Below, piece by piece: positions 34,437-44,304 of a stretch of 64,000 nt of DNA; position 1 is the first letter of the stretch, and every line of letters starts with the position of its first letter. Under the pieces are notes generated by a model. It was not told the DNA's origin. It made no database searches and saw only the letters and a list, made by a program, of their open reading frames with translations. The stretch comes from Aurantiacibacter aquimixticola (GTDB lineage: Bacteria; Pseudomonadota; Alphaproteobacteria; Sphingomonadales; Sphingomonadaceae): contig NZ_RAHX01000001.1 in NCBI RefSeq assembly GCF_003605475.1, forward strand, positions 1,550,001 through 1,614,000, in the 5' to 3' direction. The translations under genes and the position numbers were made by a program.

Positions 34437-35444
34437 TCAACTATCCTCGCGTATTTCGGACAATCGCCGCTCCCACGCAAGCGCGTGTCGCACGATAATG
34501 TCGAGATCGGCATGCTGCGGCTTCCATGGCAGGGTTTCGCGGATGCGCGAGGGGTCGGAGATAAGCGCATCGGGGTCGCCCGCCCGGCGCGGCGACATGA
34601 CCCGCTCGATCGGCCGGTTCGTCACCCGGTCCACGGCGTCGAGCACTTCGAGCACCGAGAAACCCCGGCCATAGCCGCAATTCATTGTCATCGAGCGTTC
34701 CGGCTCGGCCATCAGCGCTTCCAGCGCAAGCACATGCGCCGCTGCCAGATCGCTCACATGGATGTAATCACGCACACCCGTCCCGTCCGGCGTGTCGTAG
34801 TCAGTGCCGAATATGGATACGCTATTCCGCTTGCCGAGCGCAGCTTCCACCGCGACCTTTATCAGATGCGTCGCGCCCGCTGTCGATTGCCCGCTGCGCG
34901 CCTCCGGATCGGCTCCCGCGACGTTGAAATAGCGCAGGGCGCAGTAATTCATGTCATGCGCCGCCGCCGTGTCGGCCAGCATCTGCTCGGTCATCAGCTT
35001 GGACCAGCCATAGGGATTGATCGGTGCCTTGGGCATGCCCTCGCGCACTGGCGAGGTTTCGGGAATGCCGTAAGTCGCCGCCGTGCTGGAAAAGATGAAA
35101 TGCCGAATGCCTGCCGCCACCGCCGCCGCGATCAGCGCACGGCTTTTCACCGTGTTGTTGTGATAATAATCGAGCGGGCGCTCCACGCTTTCGGGCACCA
35201 CGATGGAGCCTGCGAAATGCATGATCGCGCCGATGCCTTGGTCCGCGAAGATTCGCGCCAGCAATTCCCCATCGGCGATATCGCCTTCATAAAGCGGCAC
35301 GCCCTCGGGCACGGCGAAACGAAAGCCGGTGGAAAGATTATCGATCACCGCGACCGGCCATCCGCGATCCCGCAGGGCGAGGACGGCGTGGCTGCCGATA
35401 TATCCGGCACCGCCGGTGACGAGGATGGATGGCTTCGATTCCAT
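34437..35444 (-). CDS. galE: UDP-glucose 4-epimerase
   Basis: GalE interconverts UDP-glucose and UDP-galactose using bound NAD and supplies envelope sugars. The 335-residue protein starts at 35444 ([20 protein letters not shown]) with the Rossmann glycine motif at once. The catalytic Ser is in 'FSSTAATYG' and the Tyr/Lys pair in '[12 protein letters not shown]'. '[16 protein letters not shown]' is a family mark. The upstream extension to 35498 is not conserved in style. Confidence 0.95.
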   Translation of the reverse strand: MESKPSILVTGGAGYIGSHAVLALRDRGWPVAVIDNLSTGFRFAVPEGVPLYEGDIADGELLARIFADQGIGAIMHFAGSIVVPESVERPLDYYHNNTVKSRALIAAAVAAGIRHFIFSSTAATYGIPETSPVREGMPKAPINPYGWSKLMTEQMLADTAAAHDMNYCALRYFNVAGADPEARSGQSTAGATHLIKVAVEAALGKRNSVSIFGTDYDTPDGTGVRDYIHVSDLAAAHVLALEALMAEPERSMTMNCGYGRGFSVLEVLDAVDRVTNRPIERVMSPRRAGDPDALISDPSRIRETLPWKPQHADLDIIVRHALAWERRLSEIREDS

Positions 35445-35526
35445 GCGTCGCCGATAACAGCAGAGAGTTAGCGACCCGCTAAGCATCGCGCGCGGCACCG
35501 CATCGCCGCTCGCGCGTTATGACGGC

Positions 35527-36132
35527 ATGAGAAAAACCGCCATCACGCTCGCCCTCGCTTCCGCGCTGCTCGCCGGATGCGCCACGCCCGCTTATGTCTC
35601 GCCGGTCGAAGTGACGCGCTTCGTCGGCGCTACGCCGACCGCGCTCGGCCAGGGAACGATCTCGGTAGAACCCGCGCCGGGGCTGGATGGCAATACCATC
35701 GTATTCGGTGCCTATGCCGATGCCGTGCGCGCACAATTGCAGGAAGAAGGCTACACCGTGGTCGCCGCCAATGGCGCGCAGGTGGCGCAGATCGATATCG
35801 AAGCCTTCGTGGCGCAGGGAGAGGACCGGCGCGGCGGCGTGGGTGTCGGCGGCGGCGCATCGACGGGTTCCTATGGTTCGGGCGTCGGCGTGGGTGTCGG
35901 CGTCGACCTGACGCGGCTCCTCTCCGGACCCTCTCCCGAACGGATCGAGCGGCAGCTTTCGGTCGCGATCAAGCCGCAGGCGGGCGGCGCGAATTTGTGG
36001 GAAGGCCGCGCCAGCATGACGGCGACCAGCAATAGCGACTATGCCGAGGAGGCCGCAGCAGCGAGCCGACTGGCCGATGGGCTGTTTACAGGCTTTCCCG
36101 GCGTCTCCGGCGAGACTATCGCCGTCGAATGA
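35527..36132 (+). CDS. DUF4136-like lipoprotein (paralog of the 4283 gene)
   Basis: The 201-residue product has a classic lipobox ('[13 protein letters not shown]'), so the Cys near residue 18 is lipidated. The mature part contains '[11 protein letters not shown]', '[19 protein letters not shown]', a glycine-rich low-complexity stretch at about residues 103-128, and the C-terminal '[20 protein letters not shown]', which parallels 'MFTDFPGNSGETVRI' in the lipoprotein at 4283. Outer-membrane location is likely and function unknown. The stop overlaps the M14 peptidase start (ATGA). Confidence 0.82.
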   Translation: MRKTAITLALASALLAGCATPAYVSPVEVTRFVGATPTALGQGTISVEPAPGLDGNTIVFGAYADAVRAQLQEEGYTVVAANGAQVAQIDIEAFVAQGEDRRGGVGVGGGASTGSYGSGVGVGVGVDLTRLLSGPSPERIERQLSVAIKPQAGGANLWEGRASMTATSNSDYAEEAAAASRLADGLFTGFPGVSGETIAVE

Positions 36133-37274
36133 GCACATCCGACATTGTCATCGACGCCGCCTTCGACAGCGGCAATATCGAAATCGTCTCCGTGGACGGA
36201 GCGACCGCCCATCTGCGCATCCCGCGCGATCGCAACAGCGAATTCGCGCAGTGGTTTCACTTCCGCGTCTCGGGCGTAGCGGGGCGGGAGATTGTCCTTA
36301 CCATCGATAATCTGAAGGAAAGCGCCTATCCGCAAGGGTGGCCCGGCTATCGCGCCTGCGTTTCCGAAGATCGCGACTATTGGGGCCGTGCCGACAGCAG
36401 CTACGACGAAAGCGCAGGCAGTGGCACGCTGACCATCCGCTACACGCCCGCGTCCGACATCGCCTGGTTCGCCTATTTCGCGCCCTATTCGCTGGAACGG
36501 CATCACGACCTCGTGTCCGAAGCTGCGGCAGCCGAGGGCGTCGATTATCGGCGTCTTGGCGAAACGCTGGACGGTCGGCCGGTGGATTGCCTCGAAATGG
36601 GCGATGGCGACAAACAGGTCTGGCTCTACGCCCGCCAGCATCCGGGTGAGAGCATGGCCGAATGGTGGATGGAGGGCGCGCTCGAAGTGCTCACCGATCC
36701 CGCCGATGTCGTCGGCCGCGCACTGCGCAAGCATTGCCGCCTGCACGTCGTTCCGAATTGCAATCCCGACGGTTCCTTCCGCGGCCATTTGCGCTGCAAT
36801 GCCGATGGCGTGAACCTTAACCGTGAATGGGCGCAGCCCAGCGCAGAGAAATCACCCGAAGTGCTCGCCATCCGCAATGCGATGGACGAAAGCGGCGTGG
36901 ATTTCGCGATGGACGTGCACGGCGACGAAGCCATCGGCGCGGTGTTTTTGGCAGGCTTCGAAGGCATTCCCGGCTGGAGCGACGCGCAGGGCGAGCGGAT
37001 GTATCGCTACCAGCGTATTCTCGACCGCCGCTGCCTCGATTTCCAGACCGCCAAGGGTTATCCCAAATCGCCGCCGGGCAGGGCCAATCTCGCAATCAGC
37101 ACTAACCAGGTGGCCGAGCGGTACGGCGCAACGGCGATGACGCTGGAAATGCCGTTCAAGGACAATGATGACTGGCCCGACGCGGCGCAGGGCTGGAGCC
37201 CGGAGCGATGCAAGCTGCTGGCGCGCGAATGCTTGGCCGCGCTGGTCGAATGGCTGGAGACGGAAGAGGGCTGA
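36129..37274 (+). CDS. M14 family zinc carboxypeptidase (cytosolic CCP-like subfamily)
   Basis: The 381-residue protein has the two-part plan of M14D/CCP-type enzymes. An N-terminal beta-sandwich (about 1-130) contains '[20 protein letters not shown]' and '[12 protein letters not shown]'. The peptidase domain follows, with the zinc ligands H and E in '[15 protein letters not shown]', a later '[20 protein letters not shown]' and the third ligand in 'AMDVHGDEA'. The catalytic Glu lies in '[10 protein letters not shown]'. No signal peptide is seen, consistent with a cytosolic enzyme. The substrate is unknown. It overlaps the upstream lipoprotein gene by four bases. Confidence 0.9.
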   Translation: MSTSDIVIDAAFDSGNIEIVSVDGATAHLRIPRDRNSEFAQWFHFRVSGVAGREIVLTIDNLKESAYPQGWPGYRACVSEDRDYWGRADSSYDESAGSGTLTIRYTPASDIAWFAYFAPYSLERHHDLVSEAAAAEGVDYRRLGETLDGRPVDCLEMGDGDKQVWLYARQHPGESMAEWWMEGALEVLTDPADVVGRALRKHCRLHVVPNCNPDGSFRGHLRCNADGVNLNREWAQPSAEKSPEVLAIRNAMDESGVDFAMDVHGDEAIGAVFLAGFEGIPGWSDAQGERMYRYQRILDRRCLDFQTAKGYPKSPPGRANLAISTNQVAERYGATAMTLEMPFKDNDDWPDAAQGWSPERCKLLARECLAALVEWLETEEG

Positions 37275-37281
37275 GCGCGCC

Positions 37282-37980
37282 CTAGGGCTGCACAACCACC
37301 CACCGCATCGTCTCGCCATTGGCCGGATTGCGCACATTCGTATTCGCGGTCCACAAGGTCCACGGCCTGCCCGCATAGTCGGGCTGCACCCAGCCGCTTT
37401 CGAGCCAGAGATTGCGCTCGATCCGTGACGCGATCGCGTAGCGCTCCTGAAATTCCGGCGCGATTTTCAGAACGACGGGCTGCCCGGCATGGCCTTCGAC
37501 CTGGTTGATGAAAGTCGTCAGCTCACTTTCCACGCCCGCTTCCATCACCGGATCGCCGCACTCGCTCGCGAGCTTGGAAAGCGCGATGGCTGGCGGCAGT
37601 AGCTCCGGGTCGCGCGGCACGATGGTCACGAAATTGGCTGCCTGCTTTTCCGCCGGGACGCACGGATCGTAGGCGTGGACCGCGCCGTGCGGGATGCCCG
37701 TGTCCGCCAGCGCGGCGAGATTGCGGCCGAATTGCGCATCGCGTCCATCTTCGCCCGCGCTGGCCTCGAGATAGACGAAATCCGTGCGCGCCGTGCGCAA
37801 GGCGGAGATGTCGACGACACCCTCGGCCTCTCCGGTCAGCACCCCTTGCGTCGGATATTCCCCGCGCGGCGGCAGCCAGTTCTGCGTGCGCCACCAGATG
37901 AACGCACCGACGCCCACCAGCGCCAGCAACAACAGCACTTCGATCCAGAAGCGCAGAACGCTCTTTTTTGCCTTGCCCAT
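37282..37980 (-). CDS. GH25 lysozyme-like protein, probably catalytically degenerate
   Basis: The 232-residue product has a single N-terminal membrane helix (about 8-30) and a periplasmic GH25-like domain: 'EGVVDISALRTARTDFVYLE', 'FGRNLAALADTGIPHGAVHA' and 'AEKQAANFVTIVP'. Active GH25 muramidases carry an Asp-x-Glu after 'LPP...'; here the corresponding stretch reads 'LPPAIALSKLASECG', without that acidic pair. It may bind rather than cut peptidoglycan. The assignment rests on fold-pattern recognition by eye. Confidence 0.65.
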   Translation of the reverse strand: MGKAKKSVLRFWIEVLLLLALVGVGAFIWWRTQNWLPPRGEYPTQGVLTGEAEGVVDISALRTARTDFVYLEASAGEDGRDAQFGRNLAALADTGIPHGAVHAYDPCVPAEKQAANFVTIVPRDPELLPPAIALSKLASECGDPVMEAGVESELTTFINQVEGHAGQPVVLKIAPEFQERYAIASRIERNLWLESGWVQPDYAGRPWTLWTANTNVRNPANGETMRWVVVQP

Positions 37981-38014
37981 CGAGCCGACCCTGCTCGCCT
38001 ATCCTGTCAGAAGA

Positions 38015-38506
38015 TCACGCCTTGATATGCAGCACGCAGATCAAGGTAAACAGCCGCCGCGCGGTTTCGAAATCCACATCCACCTTGCCGTCCAGCGTCT
38101 CGCAGAGCTGGCGCGTGCCGCGATCGTGAATGGCGCGGCGTGCCATGTCCACCGTCTCGATCTCCTGCGCGGAGGCGCGGCGTAGCGCCTTGTAGTAGCT
38201 GTCGCAGATGGCGAAATATTCTCGCACTACCCGGCGCAGCCGAGACAGGCCGAGGCCGATGGTTCCCGCATCCGCGCCCGCTCGGTCCGTCAGGCCGAGA
38301 GCCAGCATCCCATCGACGATGCCCAGATGCACGCGCCACGGCCCCGCATGGCCCTTCTCGGCGGCGCGCAGTGGGCGAAAGCTATTGTCCTCGACCAGGT
38401 CGCGCAGGGCGACTTCGCGCTCCTTCTCGATCTCGTCATTGCGCGCGATGACGCTCGCTTCATCGAGCGTGATCGCCTCGATCCGGTCGTCCGCATCCTG
38501 TCCCAT
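38015..38506 (-). CDS. UPF0262 family protein
   Basis: The 163-residue cytosolic protein (start ATG 38506, MGQDADDRIEAITLDEASV) matches the alphaproteobacterial UPF0262 family in length and motifs: 'VALRDLVEDNSFRPL', 'YKLHLGIVDGMLALGL'-like text seen here as 'WRVHLGIVDGMLALGL', 'RRVVREYFAICDSYYKAL' and 'DFETARRLFTLICVLHIK'. Function is unknown. The frame runs on upstream across dnaB as a very long antisense ORF, which is an artefact of GC-rich coding. It is divergent from dnaB. Confidence 0.88.
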   Translation of the reverse strand: MGQDADDRIEAITLDEASVIARNDEIEKEREVALRDLVEDNSFRPLRAAEKGHAGPWRVHLGIVDGMLALGLTDRAGADAGTIGLGLSRLRRVVREYFAICDSYYKALRRASAQEIETVDMARRAIHDRGTRQLCETLDGKVDVDFETARRLFTLICVLHIKA

Positions 38507-38601
38507 TGCCCGCCTCTCCTGCCGCTCGGCCCGCGATTTTGCAATTGCGAAGAGAGGCGGCTCGCAACTCGTCCCCGCTTTCCACAGGAGGGGAGATAAA
38601 A

Positions 38602-38646
38602 ATGTCGCATGTCGAAGCTTGTCGCCGCCCGCCGCACGCCGCATGA
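38602..38646 (+). other. Possible 14-codon leader ORF upstream of dnaB
   Basis: ATG 38602 has the best-placed Shine-Dalgarno of the area (AGGAGGGGAGA, 38586-38596) and reads MSHVEACRRPPHAA to TGA 38644-38646. It ends 10 bases before ATG 38657 of dnaB and overlaps that start's own SD-like AAGG. Reinitiation or coupling is plausible, but the ORF may be chance. Confidence 0.35.
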
Positions 38647-38656
38647 AGGCGGCCTG

Positions 38657-40174
38657 ATGGCCGAAGATCTCCTTATCCGCTCCGACAGTGCGACCGAAAC
38701 GAAAGCCGACAAAGGCCGCGCCCTGCCTACCAATCTGGAGGCGGAGGCCGCCTTTCTGGGCGCCGTGCTGATCGACAATCGGGTGCTCGAAGAACTGCCG
38801 ATCGAACTTGCGCCCAAGCATTTCTACGCCCCGATCCACCAGCGCATTTTCGAGCGTATCCTTGTCGGCGTGGATCGGCAGATGGTCGTGACCCCGGTGA
38901 CGCTGAAGCCCTTCTTCGAAGCCGACGAAGGCCTCTCCGAATTGGGCGGCACCGCCTATCTCGCGCGGCTGACAGCCGACGGGCAGGGCCTCCTCGCCCC
39001 GCGCGAACTGGCGCAGCAAATTTACGATCTGGCACTGCTGCGAGAATTGGTGAGCGTGGGCCGCGAACTGGTCGAAAGCGCGCTCGACACCTCGGAAGAG
39101 GTCGAACCGATGCGCCAGATCGAAGGCGCGGAAGCACGGCTGTTCCAGGTCGCCGAAGGGGCGACGAGCGAGAACACCGGCACCCATTTCCGCCAGGCAT
39201 CTCACGAAGCGATCCGCATGGTCGAGGCGGCGATGAATTCGGGCGGCGGACTGTCTGGCAAGACCTCGGGCCTCGAGGGTATCGACCGAAAGACGAGCGG
39301 CCTGCACAATTCGGATCTGATCATCCTCGCCGGGCGGCCGGGCATGGGCAAGAGCTCGCTCGCCATGAATATCGCTTTCAATTGCGCCGAGGAATATCTC
39401 AACTTCCAGCGCGATGGCGGCCCGCATTCCTACGGCGCGCCGGCCGCCTTCTTCAGCCTGGAAATGAGCGCGGACCAGCTGGCGACGCGTATCCTTGCCG
39501 AACAGGCCGAAGTGTCTTCCGAAGCGCTGCGTTCGGGTAAATTGAACCGTGACGAGTTCCAGAAACTGTCCTTCGCGGCGCAAAAGCTGGCGGACCTGCC
39601 GCTCTATATCGACGACACGCCCGCGCTCACCATTTCCGGCCTTCGCACCCGCGCCCGGCGGCTGAAGCGGCGTCACGATATCGGACTGATCGTCGTCGAC
39701 TATTTGCAGCTGCTGCAAGGATCGGGCCGCGCGAACGACAATCGCGTGAACGAGATTTCGGAGATTTCGCGCGGGCTGAAGACGCTCGCGAAGGAGCTGC
39801 AGGTGCCGGTGATCGCGCTTTCCCAGCTCAGCCGCGCGGTCGAGCAACGCGAGGACAAGCGGCCCATGCTATCCGATCTGCGCGAATCGGGCTCGATCGA
39901 GCAGGATGCGGACATGGTGTGGTTCATCTTTCGCGCCGAATATTACCACGAGGCGCTGCGCCCCGACATGCCGACCGAGACCAGCTCCGAAGGCGACAAG
40001 GAGAAATATCGCGTCTGGGAAGATCGCTTCCTGGAACTGAAAAACCGCGCCACGCTGATCGTCGCCAAGCAACGCCACGGCTCCACCGGCAACGTCCCGC
40101 TCCACTTCCAGAGCGAGTTCACCAAATTCACCTCGCCGAATATGAAGGACTATTCGGATTACGGGTTCGAGTGA
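38657..40174 (+). CDS. dnaB: Replicative DNA helicase DnaB
   Basis: DnaB is the hexameric helicase at the replication fork. The protein has 505 residues from ATG 38657 (MAEDLLIRSD...), or 521 from ATG 38609. I favour 38657 because AAGG lies seven bases upstream, whereas the strong SD at 38586 is too far from 38609. The N-terminal domain includes 'LPTNLEAEAAFLGAVLIDN'. The RecA-like core has Walker A 'AGRPGMGKSSLAMNIA', 'FFSLEMSADQLATRIL', 'IVVDYLQLLQG' and 'LSQLSRAVEQREDKRPMLSD'. No intein is present. Confidence 0.96.
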   Translation: MAEDLLIRSDSATETKADKGRALPTNLEAEAAFLGAVLIDNRVLEELPIELAPKHFYAPIHQRIFERILVGVDRQMVVTPVTLKPFFEADEGLSELGGTAYLARLTADGQGLLAPRELAQQIYDLALLRELVSVGRELVESALDTSEEVEPMRQIEGAEARLFQVAEGATSENTGTHFRQASHEAIRMVEAAMNSGGGLSGKTSGLEGIDRKTSGLHNSDLIILAGRPGMGKSSLAMNIAFNCAEEYLNFQRDGGPHSYGAPAAFFSLEMSADQLATRILAEQAEVSSEALRSGKLNRDEFQKLSFAAQKLADLPLYIDDTPALTISGLRTRARRLKRRHDIGLIVVDYLQLLQGSGRANDNRVNEISEISRGLKTLAKELQVPVIALSQLSRAVEQREDKRPMLSDLRESGSIEQDADMVWFIFRAEYYHEALRPDMPTETSSEGDKEKYRVWEDRFLELKNRATLIVAKQRHGSTGNVPLHFQSEFTKFTSPNMKDYSDYGFE

Positions 40175-40311
40175 GGCGTGCGTATTTGGTGTCGGCAGCT
40201 TGCGACCCTAATTGCGGAATTTCAAGAACGCCGAGATCATCATCGAAAGCGGGCCAGGGATCAGCATTACCTAATGCATAAACGCTCGATCGAAGAGGGA
40301 ATAGGCAAAAC

Positions 40312-41031
40312 GTGTTCAGACTTTTGCTCAATCGCATCAAGGCCGTGTTTCGCGATGGCGTACAGATATGGTTATTGGCACCTATCATTCCCGCCTTAGT
40401 CGTGTTGCCGGAATTTGCTCAGCATGTTGCAGAAATACAAATCGGAATGTTCGAGAGTCGCGAGGCTGGACGGGCCTTGGCGGAAGATTCGACGCGCTGG
40501 GCATTCGGATATGCCAAGCTGACTGGACTACTTCTTGCGCTACTAGCCACTATCCGGTTTTGGGGGGCCGCCAGGAATGACAGCCAGTGGTGGAACCTGG
40601 GCTCTGTCGCTTGGAAAAATCTTATAATTGCGGTCGTTTTAATTGCGCTGACGAGCCTGCCCGGCACTTTGTTGGAAGATAGGATCGGCGAGGAAAGGGC
40701 CGGATGGATCGATATGGCATTGGCGTTGGCAACGCTGCCACTACTTGTTCTTCTGGTCCGTGGCTTGTCCGGCGACCACGACACGAGTTTGCAGGGCGTG
40801 TTCCGTCATGATTGGTTCGCCGCTGTTCGGGTGCTGGCCTTCGCAGCGATGGTTTGGATACCGCTCCAGTATCTACATGGGAAAAACCATGACTGGGCAT
40901 TCGGCGCGCCGGATGCGCTTGTTTGGCTGCTGATGATATTCGACAGCATCGTCGTGGGGCTTATCGCGACGCTCGCTGGAACCGCGATCCACCACGGTTC
41001 CCTTCCATTGCGAGCGCAACCTGTATCCTGA
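40312..41031 (+). CDS. Hypothetical multi-pass membrane protein
   Basis: The 239-residue protein starts at GTG 40312 and has about five to six hydrophobic segments (roughly residues 19-36, 70-85, 104-118, 138-152, 175-190 and 208-228) with a short basic N terminus 'MFRLLLNRIKAVFRDG'. Aromatic and basic residues cluster in 'FRHDWFAAVRVLAF'. I do not recognise the family. Codon use is a little less GC-rich than in the flanking dnaB, so the gene may be a later arrival. It stands alone. Confidence 0.65.
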   Translation: MFRLLLNRIKAVFRDGVQIWLLAPIIPALVVLPEFAQHVAEIQIGMFESREAGRALAEDSTRWAFGYAKLTGLLLALLATIRFWGAARNDSQWWNLGSVAWKNLIIAVVLIALTSLPGTLLEDRIGEERAGWIDMALALATLPLLVLLVRGLSGDHDTSLQGVFRHDWFAAVRVLAFAAMVWIPLQYLHGKNHDWAFGAPDALVWLLMIFDSIVVGLIATLAGTAIHHGSLPLRAQPVS

Positions 41032-41200
41032 AGGGAGGCGTCGCCAGTGGCGGCTTAGGCGGGAGTCTGACCAAAACCGGCCATTCGGCTTCCCACCCAA
41101 GGGGCGACTTCAAGCGCGCAGCCGTCAGCCCCCGCAGCCGATTGGGTAAAGGTCGGAATCTACTTTCCTACACACGCCGTCTTACACCAGCGTGGCGCGC

Positions 41201-41659
41201 ATGAAGCATCGTCCACACTCCCGCTGGCCCGCTTACGCACGCGTGCCACCTTTCCTTCCCGTGCCGCTTCGCGCGCGGCGGGATGGGTGGACGCCCGCGC
41301 GGCAGGCGCGCTTCATCGGGATGCTGGCGCAGACGGGATGCGTGGCCGCTGCCGCTCGCGATGTCGGGATGAGCCGGGTGGCGGCCTATCGGTTGCGACG
41401 GGCAGCGTCCGAAGGCAGCAGCTTCGCCCGCGCGTGGAACACGGTGCTGGCTGCACGCGATGGGCGTGAGACGCTTAAATGGAAGGTTACACCCGACGAG
41501 ATGGGCGAATGGGCAATGCTTGGCCCGTTTCATATCACCATGCGGCGCGGGCGCTTTGTCCGAGCACGGCGAAAACCTAACAATACCGCGCTTCTGCGTT
41601 GGCTCGCCCAGCTCGATCGCAGCAGCGCGACCGACACGCTGGAGCCGCTGGAGTGGTGA
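41201..41659 (+). CDS. Hypothetical small protein with helix-turn-helix-like segment
   Basis: The product of about 152 residues (start ATG 41201; GTG 41192 is possible) is very basic. Residues 28-70 contain '[20 protein letters not shown]' followed by '[20 protein letters not shown]', a strong helix-turn-helix pattern like that in phage terminase small subunits and some regulators. The rest includes '[20 protein letters not shown]'. I know of similar orphan proteins in sphingomonads but not their function. Confidence 0.6.
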   Translation: MKHRPHSRWPAYARVPPFLPVPLRARRDGWTPARQARFIGMLAQTGCVAAAARDVGMSRVAAYRLRRAASEGSSFARAWNTVLAARDGRETLKWKVTPDEMGEWAMLGPFHITMRRGRFVRARRKPNNTALLRWLAQLDRSSATDTLEPLEW

Positions 41660-41706
41660 TGCGGCGGGTCCACATTTTTGCCGATCCGTGTAACACTCTC
41701 GCCGCG

Positions 41707-42897
41707 TCAGAACCCCAGATTGAGCCGCCGCGAGACGGTGTAGTCGACCACGTTCACGAGGAACCAGCAGGCGCGCCACTTGGCGCGGTTCCACAGCGTC
41801 GCCTGCTTCGCATGCTCTTGCCTCGTGATCGGGCAGCAGACTTCGCGGTGATCCTGGATGAAGCCGCGCATTCGCTCGGCAAGCGCGGCATCCTCCACCT
41901 GCAACACGATCTCGAGGTTGAGATAGAGGCTGCGCATATCGAAATTGGCGCTGCCCATATAGACGGTGTCATCCAGCACCAGCAGCTTGGTGTGCATCTT
42001 GCACGGCATGAATTCGTAGATCTTCGCGCCCGCATCGAGCAGGAAGCGGTAGAGCGAGCGGCTCGCACCGATGGTTGCGCCATTATCGCTCTTGCCCGCC
42101 ATGATGAGATGCGTTTCGCCCTTCTCGGCAATGCGGGCGATGCGTTGGCGCAGCTTCTTGTTGGGCGAGAAATAGGCCATCATCATGTCCAGCTTCTCGC
42201 CCTCCTTCATGTCCTCGACGATGGCCTTTGCCCAGCTAGAAAGGCCCTTGGTCGGGCCGCCGATCAGCAGCCGGACGGGGCCGTCGCCGCTATCCCAGTC
42301 CCGCACGCGGCGCGTGATGTCGCGGAACTGTGCGTCCGCATCGCCCGCCCATTCCCTCAGTTCGGCAAACCATTCGGCCAGCTTGCCGACGGTCTCGCCT
42401 TCCCAGCGAAAGCCGAGATCGTTCCAGCCATTGTCGGATGGCGGCGCGAAATAGTCGTCCTCGACATTGAACCCGCCCATCATCGCCACGCGGTCATCGG
42501 CGATGACGATCTTCTGGTGATTGCGGATGAGCGCGCGGCGGGACCATTTGGCCAGGAAGATGCAGAAGGTGCCGCCAGCTGCCTTGAGGTCGGCCATGAA
42601 CTCGTCGTCCACCGTCGCGCCGAAGCCGTCGACGATCAGCGTGACGTCGACGCCGCGCTTCGCCGCGCGCACCAGCGCATCGCGCACCTGTTCGCCGATG
42701 CTGTCAGGCGCGAAGACGTAATAAGCGACCTTGAGAGTGCGCTCCGCCTCGTCGATCAGTTCGATAAGGGCATCGCGCCGGTCCTTGCCGGCGGGAAAGA
42801 AGGTGAAGCTGTGGCCCTGTGCTTCGGCGGTGAATGGGGCGGGGTCGGCCCAATCGGGAAGGGCGTCGGGATCGCAACTGGTGTAATGCTCCGCCAT
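41707..42897 (-). CDS. Phospholipase D-like/cardiolipin synthase family protein
   Basis: The 396-residue protein has two HKD motifs: '[19 protein letters not shown]' in the first half and '[20 protein letters not shown]' in the second, each with the His, Lys and Asp in place. A cardiolipin synthase or transphosphatidylase role in the membrane is likely, although no N-terminal membrane helices are present, unlike classic ClsA. The C terminus is hydrophobic/aromatic ('[19 protein letters not shown]') and may associate with membrane. It is divergent from rpoZ. Confidence 0.88.
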   Translation of the reverse strand: MAEHYTSCDPDALPDWADPAPFTAEAQGHSFTFFPAGKDRRDALIELIDEAERTLKVAYYVFAPDSIGEQVRDALVRAAKRGVDVTLIVDGFGATVDDEFMADLKAAGGTFCIFLAKWSRRALIRNHQKIVIADDRVAMMGGFNVEDDYFAPPSDNGWNDLGFRWEGETVGKLAEWFAELREWAGDADAQFRDITRRVRDWDSGDGPVRLLIGGPTKGLSSWAKAIVEDMKEGEKLDMMMAYFSPNKKLRQRIARIAEKGETHLIMAGKSDNGATIGASRSLYRFLLDAGAKIYEFMPCKMHTKLLVLDDTVYMGSANFDMRSLYLNLEIVLQVEDAALAERMRGFIQDHREVCCPITRQEHAKQATLWNRAKWRACWFLVNVVDYTVSRRLNLGF

Positions 42898-42933
42898 CGG
42901 GCAGTCCTAGCACGTCCGGCGGCGCGGAAAACC

Positions 42934-42962
42934 TTGACGTGCGCGGCGTACACGACTATCAG
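42934..42962 (+). promoter_or_regulatory. rpoZ: Sigma-70 type promoter of rpoZ
   Basis: TTGACG (42934-42939) and TATCAG (42957-42962) are 17 bases apart, 37 bases before the rpoZ start. Confidence 0.6.
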
Positions 42963-42999
42963 CGGCGCTTTCCGACACCACCAGAATATCGGAGTGCCC

Positions 43000-43344
43000 A
43001 TGGCGCGCGTTACCGTCGAAGATTGCGTCGACAAAGTCCCCAACCGTTTCGACCTTGTCCTGCTGGCCGCCCAGCGCGCGCGGGAGATTTCCGGCGGTGC
43101 CGAGATCACGCTCGATCGCGACCGGGACAAGAACCCCGTCGTCGCCCTGCGAGAGATTGCGGAAACTTCGGTCAAGCCGAAGCACTTGGCAGAATCGCTG
43201 GTGCAGTCGCTGCAGACCATCCTTCCGGATGAAGAGGACGAAGCGGACGAAGTCGGTTCGCTGAGCCAGTCGGCCGAAGCCATGCGCCTGTCGGCCGCCG
43301 CGCCAACGCGCTCGACCTCGATCGGGGCCGACTACGAAGGCTAA
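43000..43344 (+). CDS. rpoZ: DNA-directed RNA polymerase subunit omega
   Basis: Omega assists assembly of beta' in RNA polymerase. The 114-residue protein starts at ATG 43000 with '[20 protein letters not shown]' and '[15 protein letters not shown]', the family core. The C-terminal tail is acidic, then Ser/Ala-rich. The very long open frame upstream is antisense to the phospholipase D-like gene and not real. Confidence 0.97.
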   Translation: MARVTVEDCVDKVPNRFDLVLLAAQRAREISGGAEITLDRDRDKNPVVALREIAETSVKPKHLAESLVQSLQTILPDEEDEADEVGSLSQSAEAMRLSAAAPTRSTSIGADYEG

Positions 43345-43364
43345 GCACGAGCATTCACCGCTTC

Positions 43365-43400
43365 GAAGGGCCGCGCCGAAAGGTGCGGCCCTTCGCGTTT
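43365..43400 (+). terminator. Terminator hairpin between rpoZ and the convergent desaturase gene
   Basis: Perfect 10-bp arms GAAGGGCCGC and GCGGCCCTTC flank a GCCGAAAGGT loop. A short T run (GCGTTT) follows on the plus strand. It may serve both convergent genes. Confidence 0.7.
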
Positions 43401-44198
43401 CTAGCGCTTGCGAAAAGGCAGCAGCAGGCTGAAGCCAAGGCTCGCTGTCCGATCGTCCTGCCATTCGACGAGGCCGATGGTGATGCCGCTCTGCCCATCC
43501 TGCGACTCGGCGCGATAGGTGCCGAACAGCTTGTCCCAGCCGGACAGCACGGTGCCGTAATTGCTGTTCGTCTCCCGCTCGCGCGACGAGTGGTGGATGC
43601 GGTGCATGTCCGGTGTAACGATCAGCTTGCGCGCCACCCGGTCAAGCCCCGCGGGCAGCGAGAGGTTGGCGTGCGTCCACAGGGTGAAGAGCGCAAAGCC
43701 GACCTCGAACACAAAGACCGCCTGCATCGGCGCGCCGAGCGCCAGCACGATACCGCATTTCCAGACCATCGAGGCAAGGATCTCAATCGGGTGGAACCGC
43801 GCCGCCGTCGTCACATCGAAATCGCGATCGGTGTGGTGAACACGGTGCAGCCGCCAGAGCAGCGGCACGCGATGCGTCGCCCAGTGCTGGAGATACAGCG
43901 CGAGATCGAGCACGAGCAGCGTCACGCTGAAGGCGAGCCAGCCGGGAACGCTCAAGACATTGGACAGGCCCCAGCCTTCTTGCGCTGCAAATACCGCGGT
44001 GCCGACCATCGCAATGGGCAGAAGGAAACGGACGGCCAGCGTGTCGATGGCAAATAGCGCAAGGTTGGTCGTCCAGCGGGTGAGCGGCGACTGCGTCCTT
44101 CGGCGGAATGGTAGCAATAGCTCCAATCCGGCAATCATCAGGAAGCCGCCTGCCATGAAGGCGAGACCCGCCAGCGCCATATCCGTGCTCGTTTGCAT
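43401..44198 (-). CDS. Fatty acid hydroxylase / sterol desaturase family protein
   Basis: The 265-residue integral membrane protein has the di-iron histidine boxes of the family: 'LQHWATHRVPLLWRLHRVHH' (box 1 and 2 run together) and 'PDMHRIHHSSRERETNSNYG' (box 3). About four membrane helices precede and separate the boxes. Such enzymes hydroxylate or desaturate lipids, sterols or carotenoids; the substrate is not determined. ATG 44198 is chosen because it directly precedes the first membrane helix. Confidence 0.88.
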   Translation of the reverse strand: MQTSTDMALAGLAFMAGGFLMIAGLELLLPFRRRTQSPLTRWTTNLALFAIDTLAVRFLLPIAMVGTAVFAAQEGWGLSNVLSVPGWLAFSVTLLVLDLALYLQHWATHRVPLLWRLHRVHHTDRDFDVTTAARFHPIEILASMVWKCGIVLALGAPMQAVFVFEVGFALFTLWTHANLSLPAGLDRVARKLIVTPDMHRIHHSSRERETNSNYGTVLSGWDKLFGTYRAESQDGQSGITIGLVEWQDDRTASLGFSLLLPFRKR

Positions 44199-44304
44199 GG
44201 GATGCAATTTGGAGACGCGGCGAGACTGGCACAAGGCAGACCCTCAATTGCCACATCTCGCTTGGCGCCTATACTGCGCGTGAAGGAAAGGGGACACGGC
44301 GCGG

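Noticed and set aside
38015..39847. A 610-codon minus-strand open frame covering most of dnaB.
   Set aside because: Only its last 163 codons (UPF0262, to 38506) look like protein. The rest is antisense to dnaB, whose motifs are unmistakable.
41599..42999. Upstream extension of the rpoZ frame by more than 460 codons.
   Set aside because: It is antisense to the phospholipase D-like gene, and the omega protein begins at ATG 43000 with a promoter just before it.
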